64,000 nt of DNA from SABI01 sp964453215. GTDB taxonomy: Bacteria; Spirochaetota; Spirochaetia; Sphaerochaetales; Sphaerochaetaceae. The stretch spans positions 1 to 64,000 of the forward strand of contig CAYVRR010000003.1 in NCBI GenBank assembly GCA_964453215.1, given 5' to 3'. Shown here piece after piece: positions 36,107-43,818 of the stretch (the stretch's first letter is position 1; each line of letters starts with the position of its first letter). The notes beneath the pieces were generated by a model, which saw only the letters and a program-made list of their open reading frames with translations, did not search any database and was not told the DNA's origin. The translations under genes were made by a program, and so were the position numbers.

Positions 36107-37066
36107 CTAAGACTCGTATACGTCATCAAATATTCTATCTATTGAAAGCTCTGGACTGTTTTTAGCAAATTCTACAGCTTGTTCAATTTCAACTTTAGCT
36201 TGTTCATTCATCGCTTCGATCTCTTTTTCTGTAAATATTTTATTATCCACCAAGTATTCTCTGTGGCGTTTAATTGGATCTTTTGCCTTCCATTCATTTA
36301 CTTCTTCTTTTGATCTATAAAGCTGTGCATCACTTTTTGAGTGTCCCATCCATCTATATGTATTGAGCACCATGAGCATAGGTCCATGTTCTAAGACATA
36401 TTCACGAGCTTTTTTTGTCTCTTTATATATGTTGATTACATCATTTCCATCGAGAGCAAGTCCTTTTATTCCATAACTTGTTGCCCTAATAGAGATGTCA
36501 TCAATATTCATTGATTTTTTTACAGATGTAGACATTCCATAAAAGTTATTGGTACATACAAAGATAACGGGAAGTTTCCACACAGAAGCTAGGTTTAAAG
36601 ATTCGTGAAATGAGCCCTCATTCGTAGCTCCATCGCCAAAATAGCTGACTGTGACATTATTTTTCTTTAGATATTTTTGACTAAAGGCAGCACCTACCCC
36701 CAATGGGATTCCTCCACCTACAATACCGTTTGCACCAAGGCTTCCAACTGAAAAGTCTGCAATATGCATACAGCCCCCTTTCCCTTTGCAATACCCTGTC
36801 TCTTTTCCTAAAAATTCAGCCATCATCTTATTCACATCCATATTCTTTCCGATACCTTGGTTGTGCCCTCGATGGGTCTGAAGGATATAATCCTCTTTCT
36901 CAAGTGCTGATGATACACCTATTCCTGTTGCTTCTTCACCTATACAGAAATGGGCAGTTCCATGCACCAATCCTTGTACAAATAATTTAGCAGCCATCTC
37001 TTCAAATTCTCTTGTAAGAACCATTTTATAATAGAGTTCTTTTTGTACTTCTTTGGTCAGCTTCAT
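36107..37066 (-). CDS. pdhA: 2-oxoacid dehydrogenase E1 component, alpha subunit
   Basis: 319 aa. The thiamine-diphosphate motif is GDGATNEGSFHESLNLASVWKLPVIFVCTNN. The phosphorylation-loop-equivalent region reads TYRWMGHSKSDAQLYR. GYCKGKGGCMHIADF is typical of the group that includes bacterial acetoin and pyruvate dehydrogenases. First gene of the four-gene complex operon. Many anaerobes use pyruvate:ferredoxin oxidoreductase instead, so a dedicated PDH next to a sugar regulator may serve the island's own pathway. Confidence 0.92.
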   Translation of the reverse strand: MKLTKEVQKELYYKMVLTREFEEMAAKLFVQGLVHGTAHFCIGEEATGIGVSSALEKEDYILQTHRGHNQGIGKNMDVNKMMAEFLGKETGYCKGKGGCMHIADFSVGSLGANGIVGGGIPLGVGAAFSQKYLKKNNVTVSYFGDGATNEGSFHESLNLASVWKLPVIFVCTNNFYGMSTSVKKSMNIDDISIRATSYGIKGLALDGNDVINIYKETKKAREYVLEHGPMLMVLNTYRWMGHSKSDAQLYRSKEEVNEWKAKDPIKRHREYLVDNKIFTEKEIEAMNEQAKVEIEQAVEFAKNSPELSIDRIFDDVYES

Positions 37067-37106
37067 ATTTCTTCTCCCGTTTCCTTATCTTGATCATATT
37101 TGCAAC

Positions 37107-37162
37107 TATGAGGTCTTGTATCCTCATACATATAGTATATAGTGCAACGTGGAATTAATCAA
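37107..37162 (-). promoter_or_regulatory. promoter and leader hairpin of the PDH operon
   Basis: Minus strand: TTGATT (37157-37162), 17 nt, TATACT (37134-37139). Just downstream is the inverted repeat TATGAGG / CCTCATA (37107-37113 and 37122-37128, 8-nt loop) in the expected 5' leader, a possible operator or mRNA hairpin. The stretch 37163-37248 shows no clear terminator for the upstream dehydrogenase gene. Confidence 0.55.
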
Positions 37163-37248
37163 TTGTAAATTTTTCTTTATATTTATTACATATGTAAAAG
37201 CGTGTAGTAAAACATATCCCCTAAAAGCAATATTATTACGTATATTAT

Positions 37249-38127
37249 CTACTCTTTTATACCTGCCATATGTTCAAACACTTTTACAACAGCTGATGCG
37301 TTTTCTTCACCAAGATCCATATGTAATCCAATTTTATTCACTTCATGAACAATGTTCGAAAGGAGAACTGGCACTTCTAGCTGTTCAGAGAAATTTCTAA
37401 TTAATTCGGTATCTTTTACCATTGTTCGTAGATGGAATGAGACTTCAAAGTCTCTATTAATCATAGAAGACCCTACTCCTTGCACAACTGGAGAGCGAAA
37501 ATCTGAATTCATCCAGACTTTTAACACTTCAGTAAGATCAAGTCCTGCTTTTTTTGCGAGTGTCATTGATTCACCAAGTGCTGCAACGATTGTTGAAACG
37601 AGATGGTTACCACACAGCTTTGTTGCATACCCATTTCCATGTCCACCCATGTAGTGGTGAGTTTCTGCAATCTCTTCAAAAAGGGGTATTGTTGATCTAT
37701 AGATTTCGTTATCTCCTCCAATCATTACCCACAGTCCTCCACTATATGCTTCACCTTTACTTCCATGTACGGGAGAGTCGAGAAAATGAGCCCCTTTTTG
37801 AGAGTAGTTATGTGCTTCCCATATTGCAGTATCAGGTAGTTGTGTACTCATATTAATAAATATCTGATCTTTTGTAGCATTCTCAAATGTACCACTCCCC
37901 CCTTGTGACATTGCCTTTAGAGCTTCTTTATCCCAGGGCATAAGTATAATAAATTCTGCCCCTTGTATTGCTTCCTTCACTGTTTCATGGTAGGTAGCTC
38001 CTTTATCTATTAATGGTTGAGCATGTTTCTTTGTTCTATTATAGATAGTGAGCGTGTGATCTTTAGAGAGGAGGGTATTTCCTATACCAAGGCCCATTGT
38101 ACCAGTTCCTAGAATTGCTATGTTCAT
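37249..38127 (-). CDS. NAD(P)-dependent beta-hydroxyacid dehydrogenase (HIBADH-like)
   Basis: 292 aa, 3-hydroxyisobutyrate/tartronate-semialdehyde/L-threonate dehydrogenase superfamily. The N-terminal Rossmann motif is ILGTGTMGLGIGN. The substrate-binding loop is DSPVHGSKGEAYSGGLWVMIGG. The catalytic Lys lies in GYATKLCGNHL, and the dimerisation domain follows. The arginine-accepting NRTK after strand 2 suggests NADP preference. It is the last gene of the epimerase-kinase-dehydrogenase operon, so it probably oxidises or reduces a sugar acid or semialdehyde in that pathway. The exact substrate is unknown. Confidence 0.85.
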   Translation of the reverse strand: MNIAILGTGTMGLGIGNTLLSKDHTLTIYNRTKKHAQPLIDKGATYHETVKEAIQGAEFIILMPWDKEALKAMSQGGSGTFENATKDQIFINMSTQLPDTAIWEAHNYSQKGAHFLDSPVHGSKGEAYSGGLWVMIGGDNEIYRSTIPLFEEIAETHHYMGGHGNGYATKLCGNHLVSTIVAALGESMTLAKKAGLDLTEVLKVWMNSDFRSPVVQGVGSSMINRDFEVSFHLRTMVKDTELIRNFSEQLEVPVLLSNIVHEVNKIGLHMDLGEENASAVVKVFEHMAGIKE

Positions 38128-38148
38128 AATTATTTCCTTTTTATCCTA

Positions 38149-39693
38149 CTATTTTTGTAGGCTTTTCACTAATTCATATGAATCATCTTTTAGGTGTTCA
38201 TACGTTTTTACATATTGATTGACGTAGAGTTCATACAAGGCAGTATATTCTTTATTTGGTTCAACTACCCTTTCTATTTCGACCATGGTTTTTGCAGCTT
38301 CTTGAATCGATGGGTAAATTCCTGCAGCAACAGTTGCAGCAATTGCACTACCGAGTGTTACTGCTTGTTGCTCTTTTGGAACAATGATGTTTTTCCCAAG
38401 TACATCTGCATGGATTTGTAACCAAAGTGGACTTTGGGCAGCTCCTCCACAGATGATGATTTCATCGATATAGATTCCACCCTCTTCCATTACATCAAGA
38501 ATGACTTTGGTTCCATATACTACCCCCTCCATAATTGCTCTAAAGATATGGCTAGGAGTATGTCGTAAGGAGAGTCCACGTATTACCCCTCTTGAATAGG
38601 GATCAACATAGGGAGTTCTGTTTCCTTGCCAGTGCTCTAACACAACTAGTCCTTCGGACCCTGGTGGAAGAGTAGAGGCCATTTCATCAAGGAGTTTATA
38701 GACAGATATGCCTCTTTCTCGTGCTTCTTTAGTGATTCTCTCGTTCACAAAGTTATCTTTAAACCATTTTAAAATACACCCTGTGCTAATTTGTCCAGCT
38801 TCAACTACTTCATATCCATCAATGATGGCATTGGGGAATGTTCCAAATAGGCCTGGTTTGTGAAGTTCTTTGTCAGTTATTCCAATGTGTAGTTGAGAAG
38901 AACCTGTAATGAGGGCAAGTTTTCCACTCTCTAATGCGTTAACCCCTATTACCCCCATATAAGCATCTGCGGCCCCCCCAGCTACGGGAATCCCCTCTTT
39001 TAGTCCTGTAAGAGTTGCTATTTCTTTGCTAAGGGGGCCAACAACTTCTCCTACCTTTACTATCCTCTTTGGAAGTTTTTCAAAGATATCACCTAGTCCT
39101 ATTTTTTCATACAAAGAAACAGGGAATCCCCCTTTATTCTCATTATAGAACCATCGAATTGAGACGGTGTTTATGTTGGCTGTTATGAGGTTTGTGAGGC
39201 GATATGCAAGGTAGTCAGTGTGTTCAAAAATTGTGGCAGCTTGTGTATAGATCTCTGGTTCCCATTTTTTTACCCATAGGTTTTTACATGGAAACCACTC
39301 TGGTGAGACTTTACTAAAACCTACATATTCTAAGGCTTCATCACCACATTGAGCTATTTCAACTGCTTCATCGGCGGCTCTGATATCCATCCACATGATA
39401 GCATCTCGAAGTGGTTTACCCATTTCATCTAAATAGACAACTGTGCAGCTTGTTCCATCAAGGCCAATTCCTTCGATTTGTTCTGGTTTAATATCACAAT
39501 CTTTAAATGCATTTTGTATTGCTTCTATTAATGAATTATCCCACGCTTCAATGCTTTGCTCTCCCCAGCCAGGATTTCTGTGTATGAGGGTATTTTCAGA
39601 GAGTCCAAAGCTCAAACATTCACCTAACTCATCATAAATACCAGCTCGAATACTCTCTGTCCCTGCATCAATTCCCATAACATACTTTTTCAT
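38149..39693 (-). CDS. FGGY-family carbohydrate kinase (ribulokinase-like)
   Basis: 514 aa, ASKHA-fold sugar kinase. The N-terminal phosphate motif is MGIDAGTESIRAGIYD; the substrate region has GLDGTSCTVVYLDEMGKPLRDAIMWMDIRA; the C-terminal half has ALITGSSQLH, EHWQGNRTPYVDPYSRG and IIICGGAAQSPLWLQI. It resembles ribulokinase-type FGGY kinases acting on keto-pentoses or polyols, but specificity cannot be read off. ATG 39693 with GGAGAG 5 nt upstream is preferred over the frame start at 39705. Spacing is 23 nt after the epimerase and 21 nt before the dehydrogenase. Confidence 0.88.
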   Translation of the reverse strand: MKKYVMGIDAGTESIRAGIYDELGECLSFGLSENTLIHRNPGWGEQSIEAWDNSLIEAIQNAFKDCDIKPEQIEGIGLDGTSCTVVYLDEMGKPLRDAIMWMDIRAADEAVEIAQCGDEALEYVGFSKVSPEWFPCKNLWVKKWEPEIYTQAATIFEHTDYLAYRLTNLITANINTVSIRWFYNENKGGFPVSLYEKIGLGDIFEKLPKRIVKVGEVVGPLSKEIATLTGLKEGIPVAGGAADAYMGVIGVNALESGKLALITGSSQLHIGITDKELHKPGLFGTFPNAIIDGYEVVEAGQISTGCILKWFKDNFVNERITKEARERGISVYKLLDEMASTLPPGSEGLVVLEHWQGNRTPYVDPYSRGVIRGLSLRHTPSHIFRAIMEGVVYGTKVILDVMEEGGIYIDEIIICGGAAQSPLWLQIHADVLGKNIIVPKEQQAVTLGSAIAATVAAGIYPSIQEAAKTMVEIERVVEPNKEYTALYELYVNQYVKTYEHLKDDSYELVKSLQK

Positions 39694-39716
39694 AACACTC
39701 TCCATTGTAATTATTA

Positions 39717-40364
39717 TTAAGCTATAATTTCTGATAATGTAGCAATATTCTCTTCTATATTTCCTTTAAAAATTCCACTTCCAAGTATTGCGATATCGGC
39801 TCCTGCACTTTTTATCTCTTTTATAGTACTTTTATTTACGCCCCCATCTACTGAAACTATACAATTAGAATTTTCTTGTTCTATAATTCCACGTAAAAGT
39901 TCTATACGAGTGAGAATATTTTTATTCATATTCTGTCCCCCGACCCCTGGGTGTACTGCAAGTAAATTAAGCTGGCTAATAGCAAAAAGGAAGGGGCGAA
40001 TTACTTCGATGGGAGTCTCTAGTGTTAAACAAAGTCCAACTTTTTTATGAGATGCCTTCACCTCTTGTATTAAAGAAGTAAGATTTTTTGCACTCTCATA
40101 TTGTAATAAAATCATATCTACTTTTGATGATGTAAATAGTGGGACAATAGGGAGTGGATCTATTACTGCAAGGTGTACATCATAAAACCCTTCACACTCT
40201 ATTTTCGATTCATTAATTATTTGGGGACCAAATATCATATTGGGTGCAAAGTATCCATCACACACATCAAAATGAAACTTAGAAATACCTTGTAATTGAA
40301 CCTTTTTCATATCTCGTGCTATATGAGCATGGTTCGCTGCTAAAACTGACGCACACAGTTCCAT
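39717..40364 (-). CDS. ribulose-phosphate 3-epimerase family protein
   Basis: A TIM barrel of 215 aa. It has the RPE pattern CASVLAANHAHIARDM, HFDVCDGYFAPNMIFGP (metal His/Asp), DVHLAV, LLAVHPGVGGQ, and VSVDGGVNKSTI...GADIAILGSGIF. It could be Rpe itself, or an AlsE/SgcE-type epimerase for another sugar phosphate; its place at the head of a kinase-dehydrogenase operon favours the latter. ATG 40364 has AAGGAG upstream. Confidence 0.85.
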   Translation of the reverse strand: MELCASVLAANHAHIARDMKKVQLQGISKFHFDVCDGYFAPNMIFGPQIINESKIECEGFYDVHLAVIDPLPIVPLFTSSKVDMILLQYESAKNLTSLIQEVKASHKKVGLCLTLETPIEVIRPFLFAISQLNLLAVHPGVGGQNMNKNILTRIELLRGIIEQENSNCIVSVDGGVNKSTIKEIKSAGADIAILGSGIFKGNIEENIATLSEIIA

Positions 40365-40395
40365 TATTGCTCCTTATTATAAAAATCACCCTCAT

Positions 40396-40425
40396 ATTAT
40401 ACCACAATAACGTTACATTTGTTAA
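40396..40425 (-). promoter_or_regulatory. promoter of the epimerase-kinase-dehydrogenase operon
   Basis: Minus strand: TTAACA (40420-40425), an 18-nt spacer containing the palindrome TAACGTTA, then a perfect TATAAT (40396-40401), about 32 nt before the gene start. Confidence 0.65.
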
Positions 40426-40462
40426 TAATAGTATCATTTTTTTACATTTATCATCTTTTGTA

Positions 40463-40491
40463 TTGAACTATTTCATTACAGAGATGATAAT
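40463..40491 (+). promoter_or_regulatory. promoter of the C_GCAxxG-DeoR-SgcQ operon
   Basis: TTGAAC (40463-40468), 17 nt, GATAAT (40486-40491). The expected start point falls within 1-2 nt of the ATG at 40499, implying a leaderless or nearly leaderless message. It is back to back with the epimerase promoter. Confidence 0.55.
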
Positions 40492-40498
40492 ATGAGAT

Positions 40499-41044
40499 AT
40501 GAATACTACACAAATACATGAATTAGCGCAAAAGGCATACGATTTAGGGTTTCATTACGAAAAGAAGTACAAAGGGTGTGCTCAGTGCACTATTGCTGCA
40601 GTTCTTGAAACGTTGCAACAACCTCACAAGGAGCTCTTTCAAGCAGCAAGTGGCCTTGCCGCTGGTGGTGGTGCCACATGTTCTGGCTCTTGTGGTGGTT
40701 TTGTTGGAGGGATGTTGGTATTTGGCTACTTTTGTGGGCGAAGAAGGGAGTTTTTTGATGATGATACTCCTAATAAGAGATTATGCAACCTTATGAGCCA
40801 AGAATTGGAAAAAAGGTTTGTCGATGCATATGGGTCTGTAATATGTAATCAAATTCACTCATCGTTATTTAATAGAACATTTGATTTAACGAATCAAGAA
40901 GATAAGGATCAATTTGAAATACTTGGTGCTCACACTACAGTATGTACATCTGTAGTAGCTCTCGCTTCAAAATGGAGTATTGAGATTCTCTTTTCCCACC
41001 TTGATGAGTCTATTCTTTTAGGTAGTGAGATTTCTCAAACATAG
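40499..41044 (+). CDS. C_GCAxxG_C_C family protein
   Basis: 181 aa, family of probable redox proteins of unknown activity defined by spaced cysteines. The signature is seen as KGCAQCTIAAV (GCA-x-x-x), then GGGATCSGSCGGFVGG, a later C in NKRLCNL, and VICNQI and TTVCTSVV. No signal peptide or membrane helix. The first ATG has no Shine-Dalgarno, matching the leaderless promoter. Members often sit beside sugar or amino-acid metabolism genes. Here it heads an operon with a DeoR regulator, SgcQ-like protein, M29 peptidase-family protein and kinase. Confidence 0.8.
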   Translation: MNTTQIHELAQKAYDLGFHYEKKYKGCAQCTIAAVLETLQQPHKELFQAASGLAAGGGATCSGSCGGFVGGMLVFGYFCGRRREFFDDDTPNKRLCNLMSQELEKRFVDAYGSVICNQIHSSLFNRTFDLTNQEDKDQFEILGAHTTVCTSVVALASKWSIEILFSHLDESILLGSEISQT

Positions 41045-41126
41045 AGACTATACAGAACGAAATGGATGTGCTATTATGTTAATAAGTTCAATATTCTTGT
41101 TCGATTAAACATAGATGGGAGTATCG

Positions 41127-41900
41127 ATGAGTACACACACAGAGCGCATTCAATATATCCAACATCTCATTGCTCAAGGGAAGGAAGTACAAGTAGCTAC
41201 TTTATCACAAGAGCTTGAAGTATCTGAAATGACCATACGGCGTGATTTAACAGAACTTGAACGTCTTGGTGTACTGAGAAAGGTTCACGGTGGCGCTATC
41301 AAAGAGGTTGGTAAGAATCTTGAGCCGGTATTCTCTATGCGCCTCACTCATAGGCATTCAGAAAAGAATGCTATTGGTAAGTTAGCTGTTAATATGGTTC
41401 GTGAAGGGGATACTCTTGCCATCGACAGTGGCTCTACTGCCCTTGCTTTTGCACAGCAACTTGTAAAAATGGATAATCTTATCATTGTTACCCCAAGCAT
41501 TCATATAGGGATGCTTTTTTTACACCATCCAAGTACGAGAGTTTTTCTCTCTGGTGGAGAATTACGACAACATGAAGGTTCGTTAGTTGGAGATCAAACA
41601 CGGAAATTCTTTGAAAATCTCCACTTTGACAAATTTTTTATGTCCTCAGCTGGTATTGACCATGAATATGGTCTTACTGAGTATGATATTGATGATGCAA
41701 CAATTAAAAATAACATTATTAGTCAATCTAAATCTACGATAGCGTTAATGACTGATGATAAGTTTAATAGAACAGCTTTTGCGAGGGTATGTTTTTTAAA
41801 GGAAATAAATATGCTAATTACAAATAAGTGGCCACAGGGGCCCCTTATGAGGGCATTAAAAGATAATAAGGTTGATATACAATTAGTTTCAACCACGTAA
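41127..41900 (+). CDS. DeoR-family transcriptional regulator (SgcR/GlpR-like)
   Basis: 257 aa. The N-terminal winged helix is ERIQYIQHLIAQGKEVQVATLSQELEVSEMTIRRDLTELERLGVLRKVHGGA, the standard DeoR signature. The C-terminal DeoRC domain has IDSGSTALAFAQQL and a KFFMSSAGIDHEYGLTEYD-type effector pocket that binds sugar phosphates. ATG 41127 with GGGAG upstream is preferred over the frame start at 41115. It lies among the genes it presumably controls. Confidence 0.9.
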   Translation: MSTHTERIQYIQHLIAQGKEVQVATLSQELEVSEMTIRRDLTELERLGVLRKVHGGAIKEVGKNLEPVFSMRLTHRHSEKNAIGKLAVNMVREGDTLAIDSGSTALAFAQQLVKMDNLIIVTPSIHIGMLFLHHPSTRVFLSGGELRQHEGSLVGDQTRKFFENLHFDKFFMSSAGIDHEYGLTEYDIDDATIKNNIISQSKSTIALMTDDKFNRTAFARVCFLKEINMLITNKWPQGPLMRALKDNKVDIQLVSTT

Positions 41901-41910
41901 GGAGTTTCTC

Positions 41911-42714
41911 ATGAAATGGATTCAAGAAGTGTTTGGCGTTAAAAAGCCTGTTATTGCTATGTGTCACCTCCAGGCGCTCCCTGGCGACCCAATGTATGAT
42001 AAGGAAAAAGGGTTAGATTATATTATTGAAGCTGCCCGTCACGACCTTTTAGCTTTGCAAGAAAATGGTGTTGATGGTGTAATGTTTTCTAATGAGTTTA
42101 GCCTCCCCTATCTCACTAAGGTTGAGCCTATTACCTATGTAACGATGGCTCGTATTATTGGTGAACTCAAACATGAGATCAAAATTCCTCATGGTGTGAA
42201 TGTGCTTTGGGATCCAAAGGCAACTATTGATTTAGCTGTAGCGACTAATTCTCTATTTGTAAGAGAAATTTTCACTGGAGTATATGCGAGTGATTTTGGA
42301 TTATGGAACACAAACTATGGTGAAGTTGCTCGTCACAGAGCAAGTATCGGTGGCAATAATGTGAAACTTCTTTTTAATATTGTTCCTGAAGCTGCTGTGT
42401 ATCTTGGTGAGAGGGATATCGCATCAGTTGCTAAATCTACTGTATTTAATGCTCGTCCTGATGCCTTATGTGTTTCTGGTTTAACAGCTGGTGCTGAAAC
42501 TGATGCTTCTTTCATGAAAAGGGTAAAAGATGTAGTGCCAGATACGCCTGTTTTTGCAAATACTGGGGTGAGATTAGCTAACGTAAAAGAGCAACTCGCT
42601 GTTGCCGATGGTGCTGTTACAGCAACTACATTTAAGAGAGATGGAAACTTCTATAATGAAGTTGATGGTAAGCGTGTAAAAGAATTTATGGATGCTGTAA
42701 AGAGTATTCGCTAA
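41911..42714 (+). CDS. BtpA/SgcQ family TIM-barrel protein
   Basis: 267 aa. It begins VKKPVIAMCHLQALPGDPMYD, typical of the BtpA/SgcQ family (M-x-H-x-x-x-LPG), continues with NGVDGVMFSNEFSLPY, and ends with a phosphate-binding-like PVFANTGVRLANVKEQL. The family is named for a cyanobacterial photosystem I assembly factor and for E. coli SgcQ in a cryptic sugar operon. In sugar operons a lyase or aldolase-like role is often supposed but unproven. It sits 10 nt after DeoR. Confidence 0.85.
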   Translation: MKWIQEVFGVKKPVIAMCHLQALPGDPMYDKEKGLDYIIEAARHDLLALQENGVDGVMFSNEFSLPYLTKVEPITYVTMARIIGELKHEIKIPHGVNVLWDPKATIDLAVATNSLFVREIFTGVYASDFGLWNTNYGEVARHRASIGGNNVKLLFNIVPEAAVYLGERDIASVAKSTVFNARPDALCVSGLTAGAETDASFMKRVKDVVPDTPVFANTGVRLANVKEQLAVADGAVTATTFKRDGNFYNEVDGKRVKEFMDAVKSIR

Positions 42715-42729
42715 TAATTGGAGAAAGAT

Positions 42730-43809
42730 ATGGACCCAAGATGGGAAAAATTAGGATCACTACTAGTAAATTATTCAACAAAAGTTAAAAAGAATGAACG
42801 AGTCATCATTGCCATGACAGAACCAGCTGTGTTCCCCTTAGCCTTAGCTGTCTATCGTGCTGTGATTAAGGCGGGGGCCTATCCGCAGGTCCAACTTCTT
42901 TCAGAAAAATTTAGAAGAGAAATTCTCACCCATGGCAATGATGAACAAATTGCCTGGGTGCCAGAATTAGAGACTCACTCTACCCTGTGGGCTGATGTAT
43001 ATATTGGATTAAGGGGTGCAAATAATATCTTTGAACTTCAAGATATCTCTCCCCAAACATTAGCTAAAAATCAAGCTGCAATGGGTGTTGTCTCTACCAA
43101 AAGATGGGAAAACACGAGATGGTGCCTCATTAGGGTTCCATCCGAAGCATTGGCTCAGCAAGCGAAGATGAGCTATGAAGTCCTCGAAGATATGTTTTTT
43201 GATTCTTGTTTCTTAGATTGGGAAAACGAAGATGTTCAATGGAGACATTGGGCAGATATTCTCAACAAAGGGGATAAAATTAGAATAACAGGTAACAATA
43301 CAGATCTCTCTTTCTCTGTAAAGGGGAGAACGTGGATTCCATTTAGTGGTATCAATAATATGCCAGATGGGGAGATAGCAACTGCTCCTATTACCTCTAC
43401 AATAGATGGAACTATTTTCTTTGAGCGTCCTGGTATTTTAGGAGGACGATTAATAGAAGGGATCACTCTCACATGGAAAGATGGTGTGTTAGTTGATTAC
43501 AAGAGTTCAAGTGAACAAGAATATTTTGCATCAATCATAGAAAAAGATAGTGGCTCGTCCCTTATTGGGGAGTTTGCGTTTGGTACAAATAAAGGGGTCA
43601 CCCATTTTTCTAATGATATTTTGTTAGATGAGAAAATTCTTGGAACTGTTCATATTGCTCTAGGAAGAGCCTATCCTGAGTGTGGTGGTACAAATTCTTC
43701 AGCTATTCACTGGGATATTGTAAAAGATTTAAGAGATGGTGGAGAGGTTACTCTTGATGGAAAAGCTATCATAAAAGATGGGGTCATTGTACTGCCATCT
43801 ATCTCATAG
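42730..43809 (+). CDS. M29-family aminopeptidase-like protein
   Basis: 359 aa, thermophilic metallo-aminopeptidase (AmpS/AmpT) fold. Likely metal ligands lie in GEFAFGTN (Glu), HIALGRAYPECGGTNSSAIHWDIV (two His and an Asp), and upstream FSGINNMPDGEIATAP contains the family's NxPxGE pattern. The N-terminal domain begins LVNYSTKVKKNERVIIAM. ATG 42730 (GGAGA upstream) is preferred over TTG 42718. Its presence between SgcQ and a sugar kinase is odd for a peptidase and suggests either a repurposed metallohydrolase or a peptide/amine-conjugated substrate. Confidence 0.85.
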   Translation: MDPRWEKLGSLLVNYSTKVKKNERVIIAMTEPAVFPLALAVYRAVIKAGAYPQVQLLSEKFRREILTHGNDEQIAWVPELETHSTLWADVYIGLRGANNIFELQDISPQTLAKNQAAMGVVSTKRWENTRWCLIRVPSEALAQQAKMSYEVLEDMFFDSCFLDWENEDVQWRHWADILNKGDKIRITGNNTDLSFSVKGRTWIPFSGINNMPDGEIATAPITSTIDGTIFFERPGILGGRLIEGITLTWKDGVLVDYKSSSEQEYFASIIEKDSGSSLIGEFAFGTNKGVTHFSNDILLDEKILGTVHIALGRAYPECGGTNSSAIHWDIVKDLRDGGEVTLDGKAIIKDGVIVLPSIS

Positions 43810-43818
43810 GAGAGTAAA

